Assembly (NCBI RefSeq): GCF_026167525.1
Contig: NZ_CP110679.1
Location: 310,001 to 374,000 of the forward strand
DNA length: 64,000 nt
Direction of reading: 5' to 3'
Source of the DNA: Sphingomonas sp. M1-B02
GTDB taxonomy: Bacteria > Pseudomonadota > Alphaproteobacteria > Sphingomonadales > Sphingomonadaceae
The translations under genes and the position numbers were made by a program. This document shows positions 26,799-35,496 of this stretch, piece after piece. Under the pieces are notes generated by a model. That model had not been told where the DNA came from, did not search any database, and saw nothing but the letters and a program-made list of their open reading frames with translations. Position 1 is the first letter of the stretch. Each line of letters opens with the position of its first letter.

Positions 26799-28604
26799 AT
26801 GTCAATACGTCGTCTGCCCGAGCATCTTGTCAATCGAATTGCAGCCGGCGAGGTGGTCGAACGCCCTTCCAGCGCGCTGAAGGAACTGGTCGAAAACGCC
26901 GTCGATGCCGGCGCAACCCGCATCGCCATTCGACTCGCCGCAGGTGGGGCAGAGTTGATCGAAGTTATCGACGATGGCTGCGGGATGGCGCCGCCCGAAA
27001 TGTCGCTCGCGCTGGAGCGTCATGCCACCTCGAAACTGCCCGACGACGCAATCGAGCAAGTCACCACGTTGGGTTTTCGCGGCGAAGCGTTGCCGTCGAT
27101 CGCAAGCGTCGCGCGGCTGACGATCGAGAGCCGGGTGCGGGGCGCGGAAGGCTGGGCGCTGACCGTCGACAATGGCGAGCGCGTGGCGGACGGGCCCGCA
27201 GCCTTGCCGCCGGGCACGCGGGTTCGCGTCGAGCAATTGTTCGCGCGGGTGCCCGCGCGGCGCAAGTTCCTCCGCTCGACACGCGCCGAATATGCCGCCT
27301 GCCTGGACGTGGTGAAGCGGCTTGCGATGGCCCGGTCCGACACCGCCTTCTCGGTCGAGCATGACGGGCGCCGCGTGCTCTCGGTCCAAGGGGGCGAAAC
27401 GCGGCCCGAGCGGGTCGCAGCGCTGACCGACCGTGCGCTGCATGAAAACAGCGTCGCGATCGACTTCGAGCGCGAGGGACTGCTCCTTGGCGGCGTCGCC
27501 AGCCTGCCGACCTTCAACCGCGGCGTGGCCGATCACCAATATCTGTTCGTGAACGGTCGGCCGGTGAAGGATAGGCTCTTGGTCGGCGCGGTGCGCGGCG
27601 CTTATGCCGAGATGCTCGCGCGCGACCGGCACCCGGTGGTGGCGCTGTTTCTCGAAGTGCCGACCGATGCGGTGGATGTGAACGTGCATCCGGCAAAGAC
27701 CGAGGTGCGCTTTCGCGATCCCGCCCTGGCGCGGGGGTTGATCGTGAGCGGGCTGCGGCGCGCGCTGGACGAGGCGGGGCATCGCGCGGTGCAGCGGCCG
27801 AGCGCGGCTGCGTTGGGAATGTGGACAAGCGACCTTGATCGTCATCCCGGCGAAGGCCGGGATCCAGAGTCACAAGCGATGGCGTCCCTGGCTCTGGATC
27901 CCGGCTTCCGCCGGGATGACGGACGTGATTCAGGGGGCGTCCACGATCGCCGCGCATCCTTCTTCGCCCCGCCTCCACAGGCGCGCGCCGAAGCGGCCAT
28001 CCACGCCGTCCCCGCCGGCACCGACTTTCCCCTCGGCGTCGCCCGCGGCCAAGTCGCGAAAACCTATATCGTTGCGGAGGCCGAGGACGGGCTGGTACTC
28101 GTCGACCAGCACGCCGCACACGAACGGCTCGTCCTCGAGCGCATGCGCCGCGGCGTGCAGGGGAGCGGCGTGCCGAGCCAGGCGTTGCTGCTCCCCGAAG
28201 TCGTCGAGCTAGACGAGCCCGGCTGCGACCGGCTCGAGGCGCGCGCCGACGAACTGGGCCAGTTCGGGCTGGAGCTCGAGCGTTTCGGACCGCGGGCGAT
28301 GCTCGTCCGCGCGATGCCGGCGGCGCTGGGACAGGGGGATGTGCACGGCCTCGTCACCGATCTCGCCGACGAACTCGGTAGCTTCGACGAGGCGCTGAGC
28401 CTGAAGGAGCGGCTGGATCATGTCGCCTCGACGATGGCCTGCCACGGCTCGGTGCGCGCGGGGCGAATCCTCTCGGTCGCGGAGATGAACGCGCTGCTGC
28501 GCGAGATGGAAGTCACCCCGCATTCGGGCCAGTGCAACCATGGCCGCCCGACTTGGGTGAAGCTCGCGCACGGCGATATCGAGAAACTGTTCGGGCGGAA
28601 ATAA
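26799..28604 (+). CDS. mutL: DNA mismatch repair protein MutL
   Basis: 601-residue mismatch-repair ATPase. The GHKL domain is complete: LVENAVDAGAT (catalytic Glu about residue 32), DDGCGM, FRGEALPSIASVA, followed by the transducer domain with HPAKTEVRF. The C-terminal endonuclease motif DQHAAHERLVLE fits DQHA(X)2E(X)4E, and CNHGRPT is also present, so this is the nicking type of MutL found in bacteria without MutH. The linker (about residues 345-375) is encoded by an 80-bp REP-like palindrome translated in frame (HPGEGRDP and LDPGFRRDDG), which lengthens a region expected to be disordered. It is convergent with the CAP-domain gene, with only 6 bases between stops. Confidence 0.98.
   Translation: MSIRRLPEHLVNRIAAGEVVERPSSALKELVENAVDAGATRIAIRLAAGGAELIEVIDDGCGMAPPEMSLALERHATSKLPDDAIEQVTTLGFRGEALPSIASVARLTIESRVRGAEGWALTVDNGERVADGPAALPPGTRVRVEQLFARVPARRKFLRSTRAEYAACLDVVKRLAMARSDTAFSVEHDGRRVLSVQGGETRPERVAALTDRALHENSVAIDFEREGLLLGGVASLPTFNRGVADHQYLFVNGRPVKDRLLVGAVRGAYAEMLARDRHPVVALFLEVPTDAVDVNVHPAKTEVRFRDPALARGLIVSGLRRALDEAGHRAVQRPSAAALGMWTSDLDRHPGEGRDPESQAMASLALDPGFRRDDGRDSGGVHDRRASFFAPPPQARAEAAIHAVPAGTDFPLGVARGQVAKTYIVAEAEDGLVLVDQHAAHERLVLERMRRGVQGSGVPSQALLLPEVVELDEPGCDRLEARADELGQFGLELERFGPRAMLVRAMPAALGQGDVHGLVTDLADELGSFDEALSLKERLDHVASTMACHGSVRAGRILSVAEMNALLREMEVTPHSGQCNHGRPTWVKLAHGDIEKLFGRK
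27841..27920. repeat. REP-like palindromic element inside mutL
   Basis: Two 29-base arms (GTCATCCCGGCGAAGGCCGG-GATCCAGAG and its near-exact reverse complement, 27 of 29 positions) flank a 22-base centre; each arm is itself a small hairpin (ATCCCGGC/GCCGGGAT). This is the dispersed intergenic palindrome common in alphaproteobacterial genomes. Here it lies inside a coding region, in frame and without stops, in the MutL linker. Confidence 0.9.
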
Positions 28605-28610
28605 ACCGGG

Positions 28611-29228
28611 TCAGCGCGCCGGGCTATAATGTCCGGTCGCTGTGCGCGCGAACTCGGCCACGCACATGGTGCGATACACTTTGTGCGGTCCGCATTTCAC
28701 GCCGACGAAGCGCATCTCGTCGGCATAGACGGTGCGGCGATGCCCGCGCGTCGGCACGCCGTCGTCGATGATCAGCTGGCGCACCACCTCGACCGCGCTG
28801 GGCGGACCGTAGGTAATCGTCTCCGCCACATAGATGCCGCCGCCGCGTCGCCGGACTCGGTCGCGCGGATTGGATCCGTCGCTTGCGATATGGCCGGTGG
28901 CGCCGCGCGGGCCCTGCTCGACGACATGGTCGTCGGCTGCGCGCGCCAGCAGCGGGGCGGGGGAAAGCGCTCCGACCGGCACCTGTTTCTCCAGGAAGGC
29001 GATCGCTTCGTCCACGGCGCGCGTGCCTTCCTGGGTACGCAGCCCCTCGGGCCTGCCGGGATAGTGGACGATCTTGCCACGAAAATAGCCGCGATAGGCG
29101 CGAAGCCGCTCGGCGTAGGCGCGCGGCTGCTGGCGCGCGAAGTTGAGCTCCGCGACGATATCGCGTTCGAGCGCCGGGTGGGGGAGCGAGGCCAGAGCGA
29201 TCAACGGCGCGGCGAGAGCGATGAACAT
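28611..29228 (-). CDS. CAP-domain (SCP/PR1-like) secreted protein
   Basis: 205-residue exported protein with a cysteine-rich secretory protein/PR1-type CAP domain. A short signal peptide (MFIALAAPLIALASLPHPA) is followed by VAELNFARQQPRAYAERL, the usual first CAP helix, then AADDHVVEQGPRGATGHIAS (CAP histidine), YVAETITYGPPS and the end strand VGVKCGPHKVYRTMCVAEFA, with two Cys that could pair. Bacterial CAP proteins bind lipids or peptidoglycan-type ligands; the role here is unknown. The gene is monocistronic, facing mutL. Confidence 0.88.
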   Translation of the reverse strand: MFIALAAPLIALASLPHPALERDIVAELNFARQQPRAYAERLRAYRGYFRGKIVHYPGRPEGLRTQEGTRAVDEAIAFLEKQVPVGALSPAPLLARAADDHVVEQGPRGATGHIASDGSNPRDRVRRRGGGIYVAETITYGPPSAVEVVRQLIIDDGVPTRGHRRTVYADEMRFVGVKCGPHKVYRTMCVAEFARTATGHYSPAR

Positions 29229-29349
29229 ATCGGCTTCTTGTCTGCCCGGAAGGTGAACGCAATCCGAACAAGCGATTCAGATCCGTGCAACCTTCTTGGA
29301 CGCGGCCCGTTTCGGGCTTGAGTGTCAACTTCCAGGTCGGGGTCCGGTG

Positions 29350-29427
29350 ATGAGCAAGCTTTTTCCAGTGATCTGTGCGCTGATCCCGCTGGCCGCCGTG
29401 ATCGGCGCCTGCATCACCTGCCCCTGA
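29350..29427 (+). CDS. Possible 25-residue lipoprotein-like peptide
   Basis: ATG at 29350 opens a 25-codon frame: MSKLFPVICALIPLAAVIGA-CITCP. The positively charged start, hydrophobic core and IGAC lipobox resemble an entericidin-like small lipoprotein, and it sits before a terminator. The Shine-Dalgarno sequence is weak. It could be an unannotated small gene or chance. Confidence 0.35.
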   Translation: MSKLFPVICALIPLAAVIGACITCP

Positions 29428-29452
29428 TCAACGCATAATCGAGCACATGGCA

Positions 29453-29486
29453 AAAGGGCCGCCCCGGAAAACCGGGACGGCCCTTT
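29453..29486 (-). terminator. Rho-independent terminator of rpsF-rpsR-rplI
   Basis: A 15-bp stem (14 paired) with a 4-base loop: AAAGGGCCGTCCCGG-TTTT-CCGGGGCGGCCCTTT on the minus strand, 21 bases past the rplI stop and followed by TTG. The flanking A/T runs make it usable from both sides, so it may also end the small plus-strand frame. Confidence 0.88.
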
Positions 29487-29507
29487 GCTTTTGTCGAAGC
29501 GTCAGCT

Positions 29508-30119
29508 TCAGGCGTCGTCGCCCTCGGCACTCGTGCCTTCGCCAGCATCGTCGCGGGCTTCGGCAGTGGCGCCCGGCTCGGCATTGGGATCGTAGTCCTC
29601 GACGAAGCCGGCCTCGTCCTTCTCGAACATCGTCGCCATGACGTCGACGCCCTGCGACTGCATCTCGGCCTCTTCGGGCGAGCGAGCCACATTGACCTTG
29701 ACGGGCACCGAAACCTCGGGATGCAGCGCGACGTTGACGTCATAGACGCCGATCGCCTTGATCGGCTTGTTCAGCACGATCTGCGACTTGTTGACCTTGT
29801 GGCCGTCGGCCACCAGCGCATCGACCAGATCGCGAACCGCGACCGAACCGTAGAGCTGGCCGGTGTTCGACGCCTGACGGATCAGGGTAACCGAAACGCC
29901 CTCGAGCGTCTTGGCTTCCTGCTCCGCTTCGCCGCGGCGGTTGGCGTTCTCCGAGACGATCCGCTCGCGGTTCGCTTCGAAGACCTTGCGGTTGGCGGCG
30001 TTCGAACGAAGCGCCTTCTTGTTGGGCAGCAGGAAGTTACGGGCGAACCCGTCCTTCACCGTGACCACGTCGCCGATGGCGCCGAGCTTTTCGACGCGCT
30101 CAAGCAGAATGACTTCCAT
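29508..30119 (-). CDS. rplI: 50S ribosomal protein L9
   Basis: 203-residue bL9 of the large ribosomal subunit. The N-terminal domain MEVILLERVEKLGAIGDVVT-VKDGFARNFLLPNKKA carries the family signature, a long connecting helix follows, and the C-terminal domain contains GSVAVRDLVDAL and KPIKAIGVYDV. The protein is about 50 residues longer than E. coli L9 because of an acidic, Ala/Glu-rich C-terminal tail (from about residue 165), common in sphingomonads. It is the last gene of the S6-S18-L9 operon, 11 bases after rpsR. Confidence 0.98.
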   Translation of the reverse strand: MEVILLERVEKLGAIGDVVTVKDGFARNFLLPNKKALRSNAANRKVFEANRERIVSENANRRGEAEQEAKTLEGVSVTLIRQASNTGQLYGSVAVRDLVDALVADGHKVNKSQIVLNKPIKAIGVYDVNVALHPEVSVPVKVNVARSPEEAEMQSQGVDVMATMFEKDEAGFVEDYDPNAEPGATAEARDDAGEGTSAEGDDA

Positions 30120-30130
30120 GCGTCTGCTCC

Positions 30131-30355
30131 TTACTTAACGATGTAGGGCAGCAGGCCCAGATGGCGGGCGCGCTTGATGGCCTGGGCCAGCTCGCGCTGC
30201 TTCTTCGCGCTCACCGAGGTGATGCGCGAGGGGACGATCTTGCCGCGCTCGGACACGAAGCCCTGGAGCAGACGGACATCCTTATAGTCGATCCGGGGAG
30301 CATCCTTCGCGGAGAAGGGGCAGCTCTTGCGACGGCGGAAAAATGGGCGTGCCAT
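30131..30355 (-). CDS. rpsR: 30S ribosomal protein S18
   Basis: 74-residue bS18, full length for the family. [20 protein letters not shown] is followed by [20 protein letters not shown] and [20 protein letters not shown], which contain the conserved RNA-binding helix. A CxxF rather than a four-Cys arrangement is present, as in most proteobacteria. It lies between rpsF (14 bases) and rplI (11 bases). Confidence 0.98.
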   Translation of the reverse strand: MARPFFRRRKSCPFSAKDAPRIDYKDVRLLQGFVSERGKIVPSRITSVSAKKQRELAQAIKRARHLGLLPYIVK

Positions 30356-30369
30356 GGTCTATATCTTCC

Positions 30370-30762
30370 TTATTCGCCGTTGCCGCCGAAGCCGCCGGCA
30401 TCGTCGCGATCACGACGGCCGCGGCCGCGCTCGCGGTCCTGACCCTTGCGCATCATCACGGTCGGACCTTCTTCCAGCCCATCGACCTTGACGGTCATGT
30501 AGCGGATGACGTCTTCGTTGATCTGCGTCTGGCGCTCGAGCTCGGCGACGACGCCCGAGGGGGCATCGATTTCGAGCATCACATAATGCGCCTTGCGGTT
30601 CTTCGCGATGCGATAGGCGAGGCTGCGGAGACCCCAGCTCTCGGTCTTGACGACCTTGCCCTTGTTATCGGTGATGATCTTGGTGGCGGCTTCCGCCAGT
30701 GCGTCCACTTGCGCCTGTGCCAGATCCTGGCGCGCAAGGAACACATGCTCGTATAGAGCCAT
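30370..30762 (-). CDS. rpsF: 30S ribosomal protein S6
   Basis: 130-residue bS6. [20 protein letters not shown] begins the ferredoxin-like fold; [19 protein letters not shown] is the conserved strand-helix region. The C-terminus is a basic/Gly-rich tail ([20 protein letters not shown]). The ATG at 30762 is chosen over the longer open frame because the family start (MALYE) is there and AGAGAGAAG precedes it. First gene of the S6-S18-L9 operon. The 179 bases upstream (30763-30941) hold its promoter and no other gene that I can see. Confidence 0.97.
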   Translation of the reverse strand: MALYEHVFLARQDLAQAQVDALAEAATKIITDNKGKVVKTESWGLRSLAYRIAKNRKAHYVMLEIDAPSGVVAELERQTQINEDVIRYMTVKVDGLEEGPTVMMRKGQDRERGRGRRDRDDAGGFGGNGE

Positions 30763-30941
30763 GTGGTCTTCTCTCTCTTGGCCGATCGCTGACGTGCGCA
30801 CCATGCGCAACGCCCCTCCGGCTGTCGTCTTCGAATGCAACGGCGGCGGAAAGCAGAAGCTCCCGCCGCCGAAGCGCTGGGCCTTGCGTCAGAATGGCCG
30901 GAATTGCAAGCCGATACTCGCCCACCGTCCCGGTCGATAGC

Positions 30942-31268
30942 TTATTGCGCAGGCTGGGCTGTCTCGTTGCCGCCTTCGTCGCGCGAGACGCGGGCGGTCA
31001 TGCCGGTGGCATCCGCGTCGACCTGGGTCTGCTCGTCGGGGCTGAGGGTGACCGGGGGCGCGACCTCGGTGCTGGCGCTATTGTCGACGCGCGTGGCGGC
31101 AGGTGCCTCGACCATCACGTTCGCCACATTCTCCGGCTCGACGAGAGTCAGGTTGGCGGCATTGGCCTCGACATCCTCCTGATCGGCTTCGCTCGATCCC
31201 GAGCAGGCTGCAAGTGCCAGCGCGGAAGCGGCGGCGACGGTCAGCAGGGAGATGCGCTTGATGTTCAT
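30942..31268 (-). CDS. Small acidic lipoprotein of unknown function
   Basis: 108-residue predicted lipoprotein. MNIKRISLLTVAAASALALA precedes the lipobox Cys (LAAC, about residue 22). The mature part is acidic and low-complexity (many Glu, Asp, Ala, Val, Thr), with no domain I recognise. Start 31268 has AAGGAAC upstream and places the signal correctly; the frame extends upstream without meaning. It lies 13 bases after the L,D-transpeptidase stop on the same strand, so the two may be cotranscribed and share an envelope role. Confidence 0.78.
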   Translation of the reverse strand: MNIKRISLLTVAAASALALAACSGSSEADQEDVEANAANLTLVEPENVANVMVEAPAATRVDNSASTEVAPPVTLSPDEQTQVDADATGMTARVSRDEGGNETAQPAQ

Positions 31269-31281
31269 GTGCGTTCCTTCT

Positions 31282-32760
31282 TCAGCGTGCGGCGACGGCA
31301 GTGAGAGCCGAGCGCTTTTCGATCTTGGCGGCGAGTGTCTTGTCCCAGCCATAGGGGTCGGCGCGGAAGCTCATCTCGCCGTTCGCGCTGGCAAAGGCGG
31401 TCCAATAGAGCAGATAGACCTGAACCTGATCCTGCGGCTGGAGCGAGACGCGCAGCGTCTTGCCCTTGGCGAGTGCGGTGTCGATCTGCTCGGGCTGCCA
31501 GGCGGGATCGTTGCGCAATAGCAGGCGCGCCAGCGGGCCGGGTTTCTCAAACCGCACGCAGCCATGGCTGGCGAGCCGGCTGAAGCTGGCGAAGGTCGAT
31601 TGCGACGGCGTATCGTGCAGATAGACCGCATAAGGATTGTCGAAATCGAACTTGTAGAGGCCGAGCGCGCTCTTGGGGCCGGGCTGCTGCTGGAGGCGGC
31701 GACCGGGTCCGGTGCCGATGATCTTGTAGCCCTGGCGTGCGAGGGCGGCGGCGCCCTTCGGCCATAATTCCTTGGTGGCGATGCTGGTCGGCACGTTCCA
31801 CGGCGGATTGAGCACTACCGAATGAATCCGCGACTGGAGCATCGGCGTCTCGTTCCCTGGACGGCCGGTGACCGCCTTCATCGAGGCGATCGGCGCATCG
31901 CCTTCGAAAACGGTGAGCACCGCCGCGGCGATATTGACCTGGATCCGCTTGGCGGGAAGCTCGGCGGGCAGCCAGCGCCAGCGCTCCATGTTCGCCATGA
32001 TCTGGCGGACGCGATCGGCGGCGGGAACGTTGAGCGCCGCAAGCGTTCCGGTCGAAACCAGACCGGTGGGGTTGAGGCCATAACGCCGCTGGGCGCGGAC
32101 CACGGCTTCCTTGAGTTCCGCGTCGAATTTGCTGCCCGTTGCGACTACGTCGCGATCCTCGACCGCAAGTCTCTGCCGGAGCGCGAGCACGCGCGCTCCG
32201 CTGGCGCCGACGCCCATGTCCGGGCCCGCCGGTATCGCTTTCCAGCCGCCCGCGGTTTCGATCGCGCGATAGGCGACCAGGCCTTTTTGCAAGGCATCAT
32301 AGCCCGAATAAGGCGGCGGTAGCGAGCGGATCCAGGCGGCGACGCGGTCGCGCTTCACCGCGTCCGCGAAAGCGGGGAGGGGGTCATAGGCCATCGGCCG
32401 CAGACCCCAGTCCGCCTGGAAGTCGCTGCTGTCGAGCCGTCCCGAATGCACCGCCCGCGCATAATCGAGCGCGGCGCGGACGATCGCGTCATTGTCCTGC
32501 GGACGCGGCGCGGCGGTGGCGCCGTGACGAAGTCCCTGTGCAAAGCCGGATTCGGCGATCAGCTGCGAAAGCTGTGCGGCCTGCGCGGGGTTCAACACCG
32601 GCAGCGCGACGGACTGGATCGGTTGCACCATCGGCGCGGCCTGCGGCGTCGTCGAGGGGGGCGCCTGCTGTGCGAGACCCGGCGCGCTCAGCACACCCGC
32701 GATCGTCGCCAGGGCGGTGCTCCACCCGATGGTTCGGCCCTTAGTCGCTCGCGAAATCAC
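31282..32760 (-). CDS. L,D-transpeptidase, YcbB (LdtD) type
   Basis: About 492-residue peptidoglycan cross-linking enzyme making 3-3 bridges. Signal segment near residues 10-30 (ending GLAQQ); then an N-terminal scaffold domain; a peptidoglycan-binding-like repeat (RVLALRQRLAVEDRDV and KEAVVRAQRRYGLNPTGLV, around 195-245); and the YkuD catalytic domain with the HGCVRFEKP motif near residue 425 (catalytic Cys). The insertion before the motif (GLYKFDFDNPYAVYLHDTP) is typical of the YcbB group. The start is placed at GTG 32760, 8 bases after AGGAG; a GTG at 32769 directly abuts that Shine-Dalgarno sequence. Confidence 0.93.
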   Translation of the reverse strand: MISRATKGRTIGWSTALATIAGVLSAPGLAQQAPPSTTPQAAPMVQPIQSVALPVLNPAQAAQLSQLIAESGFAQGLRHGATAAPRPQDNDAIVRAALDYARAVHSGRLDSSDFQADWGLRPMAYDPLPAFADAVKRDRVAAWIRSLPPPYSGYDALQKGLVAYRAIETAGGWKAIPAGPDMGVGASGARVLALRQRLAVEDRDVVATGSKFDAELKEAVVRAQRRYGLNPTGLVSTGTLAALNVPAADRVRQIMANMERWRWLPAELPAKRIQVNIAAAVLTVFEGDAPIASMKAVTGRPGNETPMLQSRIHSVVLNPPWNVPTSIATKELWPKGAAALARQGYKIIGTGPGRRLQQQPGPKSALGLYKFDFDNPYAVYLHDTPSQSTFASFSRLASHGCVRFEKPGPLARLLLRNDPAWQPEQIDTALAKGKTLRVSLQPQDQVQVYLLYWTAFASANGEMSFRADPYGWDKTLAAKIEKRSALTAVAAR

Positions 32761-32852
32761 AATCGGCACTCCTGCGCGCGCACCGATTGGCTCCGGCGGC
32801 GCTGAATCGGCTCCTCATAGGCCAAGTCGGCAGACTAGTGCGAGCAGGGAAT

Positions 32853-32885
32853 GGCCCGCGGACGGGTGAAAGCTGTCCGCGGGCC
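32853..32885. other. Perfect 11-bp hairpin between divergent genes
   Basis: GGCCCGCGGAC and GTCCGCGGGCC are separated by 11 bases. The hairpin lies in the roughly 290-base gap between the L,D-transpeptidase (minus) and the SGNH hydrolase (plus), where both transcripts start, so a simple terminator is not expected. It could be a 5'-leader structure or an operator. The rest of the gap shows no gene. Confidence 0.5.
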
Positions 32886-33048
32886 GAATTGGTGCGCGCT
32901 ACGCCGTGCAACACGAGCCGTGAGTCCGCGCGCAACCGGGCTCGTTTCGGTAAACGGTCGCGCGCGGTGAAGCTTGCCGATTTTCTGGCGGGGCTTAAGC
33001 TTATCGGAAAGCGCGGGAGCAACGTCCACGCGCCGGCAGGAGAGCATG

Positions 33049-33765
33049 ATGATCGTACGTCGCGGATTTCTGGCCGGCGCGCTGGCGCTCCCGATCGTGG
33101 CGCAGGCGCAGACCCGCGAAAGCTGGGAGGAAGCGCATCAGCGCCAGCTCAAGGAGGACTGGCCCTGGCTCGGCCGCTATGCCGAGGAGAACAGGGCGCT
33201 GCTGGCGTCGGGGGCCAAGACCAACATCGTCTTCATGGGCGATTCGATCACCCAGGGCTGGCGCGAGAAGCGTCCCGATTTCTTCCGCGCCGGACGCGTC
33301 TGTCGCGGGATCAGCGGGCAGACCACGCCGCAGATGGTGCTGCGTATGATGGCCGACGTGATCGCGCTGAAGCCGCGCTACCTCCACATCATGGCGGCCA
33401 CCAACGATATCGCCGGCAATACCGGCAAGATGACGCTGGCGCAGACCTTCGACAATTTCCGGATGATGACCGAACTGGCGCAGGCCAACCGCATCCAGGT
33501 GCTGATTGCCTCGGTTCCGCCTGCGGACCAGTTTCCCTGGCGGCCTGGGCTCGAGACGGTGAAGCCGATCCGCGCCATCAACGCCTGGCTCAAACCCTAT
33601 GCGGCGAAGGCGGGCGCGACCTGGATCGATTATTGGCCGGTCCTCGCCGATGCCAAGGGCGCGATGCAGCCCGGCATGGCCTCCGACGGGGTCCATCCGA
33701 CGGGCGAGGGCTATGATCGGATGGCGACCGTGATCGAGCCGCTCCTGCGGACGCGCAAGATCTGA
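33049..33765 (+). CDS. SGNH/GDSL-type hydrolase, exported
   Basis: About 238-residue esterase/acetylhydrolase of the SGNH superfamily. After a short signal (VRRGFLAGALALPIVAQAQ) the catalytic blocks are in order: IVFMGDSITQGW (block I, Ser), GISGQTTPQM (block II, Gly), IMAATNDIAGNTG (block III, Asn) and ASDGVHPTGEGY (block V, Asp and His). ATG 33049 is chosen for its 6-base spacing from AGGAG; ATG 33046 is possible. It resembles exported carbohydrate or lipid deacylases, so removal of acyl groups from sugars before oxidation by the downstream enzymes is plausible. First gene of a same-strand row to 37930. Confidence 0.9.
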   Translation: MIVRRGFLAGALALPIVAQAQTRESWEEAHQRQLKEDWPWLGRYAEENRALLASGAKTNIVFMGDSITQGWREKRPDFFRAGRVCRGISGQTTPQMVLRMMADVIALKPRYLHIMAATNDIAGNTGKMTLAQTFDNFRMMTELAQANRIQVLIASVPPADQFPWRPGLETVKPIRAINAWLKPYAAKAGATWIDYWPVLADAKGAMQPGMASDGVHPTGEGYDRMATVIEPLLRTRKI

Positions 33766-33877
33766 ACCGATCATGCCGACCTGGGCAATATTCTCAGACA
33801 ATTGGGGTTCACAGCTTCGACTTAGGAGCTAGACTGGCCCTCGCTGCGGCGCAGACCGCTGAATGAGGAGAGTGGAA

Positions 33878-34315
33878 ATGGGTATCACTGGCCGTGATCT
33901 GGCGGTGGCGATGGGGGCGATGCTCTGCACCGCCGCGGTGGCGCAGACCCAGCCGGCCCGGCTGGGCCCGGCAGTGTTCGACTGGAGCCGGATGGAGGTC
34001 AAGAAGACCGATGTCGGCGCAATCCGCGACCTGGTCCGCCAGCCGACCGCCACGCTCGACGAACTCGAGATGCACATCACCACGCTCAATCCGGGCCTCA
34101 GCTCGCACCCGCCGCACACCCATCCCAACGAGGAGCTGGTGATCATCCGCGACGGCACCGTCGAGGTCTATAATGACGGCGTGTGGAAGCGGCTGGGGCC
34201 GGGATCGGTGATCTTCAATGCGTCGAACTCTCCGCATGCGCTGCGCAATGTGGGCGACACGCCGGCCACCTATCACGTCATAAACTGGAAGACGCCGGCA
34301 ACGCCCGCGAAGTGA
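33878..34315 (+). CDS. Cupin-domain protein, exported
   Basis: 145-residue single-domain cupin. N-terminal signal (MGITGRDLAVAMGAMLCTAA ending VAQTQ). Cupin motif 1 is SSHPPHTHPNEELVIIRDGT (two His and Glu as metal ligands) and motif 2 is GPGSVIFNASNSPHALRNVG (third His). Start 33878 lies at good spacing from GAGGAG. It is 12 bases upstream of the first of three Gfo/Idh/MocA genes. Cupins of this size act as sugar isomerases, dioxygenases or ligand-binding proteins; nothing here narrows the choice. Confidence 0.88.
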   Translation: MGITGRDLAVAMGAMLCTAAVAQTQPARLGPAVFDWSRMEVKKTDVGAIRDLVRQPTATLDELEMHITTLNPGLSSHPPHTHPNEELVIIRDGTVEVYNDGVWKRLGPGSVIFNASNSPHALRNVGDTPATYHVINWKTPATPAK

Positions 34316-34326
34316 GGAGTAGGGAT

Positions 34327-35484
34327 ATGGATCGTCGCTCGATGCTGACGGGGGCCGGGGTGGCCGGGGTTGCCGCCGCATTACCCGTCGAGTTGCTCGC
34401 CCAATCGCAGACGCAGGGCAATGCGGTGTCGGCCGAAAGCGCGCCGGCGGGCCCCGAGCCGACCGCGAAGCACAAGATCCGCTTCGGGGTCATCGGGCTC
34501 GATCATTCGCACATCTATGGCATGACCGACGCGATGATCCGCGGCGGCGGGACGCCGGTTTCTTTCTTCGCCACCGATCCCAAGCTTATCGAAACCTTCC
34601 AGCGGCGCTACGGCAATGGCGTCAAGCTGGCGCGCAGCGAGGGGGAGATCCTCGACGACAAGTCGATCCAGCTGATCGTCGCCGCGCCGATCCCCGATCT
34701 GCGCGCGCCGCTCGGCATCCGGGCGATGCGCGCGGGCAAGGATTATCTGGGCGACAAGCCGGCGATCACGTCGCTCGCGCAGCTCGCCGACGTGCGGCGC
34801 GCGGTGAAGGAAACCGGGCGCAAGTTCGCGGTGATGTATTCCGAACGGCTCGAAGTGCGCTCGGCGGTCTATGCCGGCGAGCTCGTCGCGCAGGGCGCGA
34901 TCGGCAAGGTGATCCAGACGGTCAACCTCGCCCCGCACCGCACCAGCGCGCCGAGCCGGCCCGACTGGTTCTGGGACAAGGCGCGCTATGGCGGCATCCT
35001 CACCGACATCGGCAGCCATCAGGCCGACCAGTTCCTGTTCTACACGCGATCGACCAGCGCCCATGTCGTCGCCGCGCAGACTGGCAATTTCCACTGGCCG
35101 GACAAGCCGAAGTTCGAGGATTTCGGCGACATGATCGTCACCGGCAACGGCGGGACGGGTTATATCCGGGTCGACTGGTTCACCCCCGATGGCCTGCCGA
35201 CCTGGGGCGACGGGCGGCTGTTCCTGGTGGGGACCGAGGGCACGATCGAGCTGCGCAAATATGTCGACGTCGCCGGGCGGCCGGGCGGCAATCACCTGTT
35301 CCTGACCGACAAGAAAGGCGTGCGGTACATCGATTGCTCGAAGGTACACCTGCCGTTCGGGCCGCAATTCGTGACCGACGTGGTCGAGCGCAGTTCGATC
35401 GCGCAAGACCAGGCGCAGGCACTGCTCGCCGCCGAGCTGGTGCTCACCGCGCAAAAGAACGCCACGCGGCCGATCACGGCCTGA
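34327..35484 (+). CDS. Gfo/Idh/MocA oxidoreductase with Tat signal
   Basis: 385-residue sugar oxidoreductase with an N-terminal Tat-like signal (MDRRSMLTGAGVAGVAAAL). The Rossmann domain begins IRFGVIGLDHSHIYGMTD; its GLDHSHI replaces the usual GxGxxG, which may alter NAD(P) binding. The catalytic-lysine region is LGDKPAITSLAQ, and the C-terminal domain has GGILTDIGSHQADQFLFY with the usual Asp and His. GAGGAGTAGGG precedes the start. Exported members of this family carry tightly bound NAD(P), as in glucose-fructose oxidoreductase. It lies between the cupin and a second exported paralogue and shares little sequence with either later paralogue. Confidence 0.88.
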   Translation: MDRRSMLTGAGVAGVAAALPVELLAQSQTQGNAVSAESAPAGPEPTAKHKIRFGVIGLDHSHIYGMTDAMIRGGGTPVSFFATDPKLIETFQRRYGNGVKLARSEGEILDDKSIQLIVAAPIPDLRAPLGIRAMRAGKDYLGDKPAITSLAQLADVRRAVKETGRKFAVMYSERLEVRSAVYAGELVAQGAIGKVIQTVNLAPHRTSAPSRPDWFWDKARYGGILTDIGSHQADQFLFYTRSTSAHVVAAQTGNFHWPDKPKFEDFGDMIVTGNGGTGYIRVDWFTPDGLPTWGDGRLFLVGTEGTIELRKYVDVAGRPGGNHLFLTDKKGVRYIDCSKVHLPFGPQFVTDVVERSSIAQDQAQALLAAELVLTAQKNATRPITA

Positions 35485-35496
35485 GGGAGAGACTGG

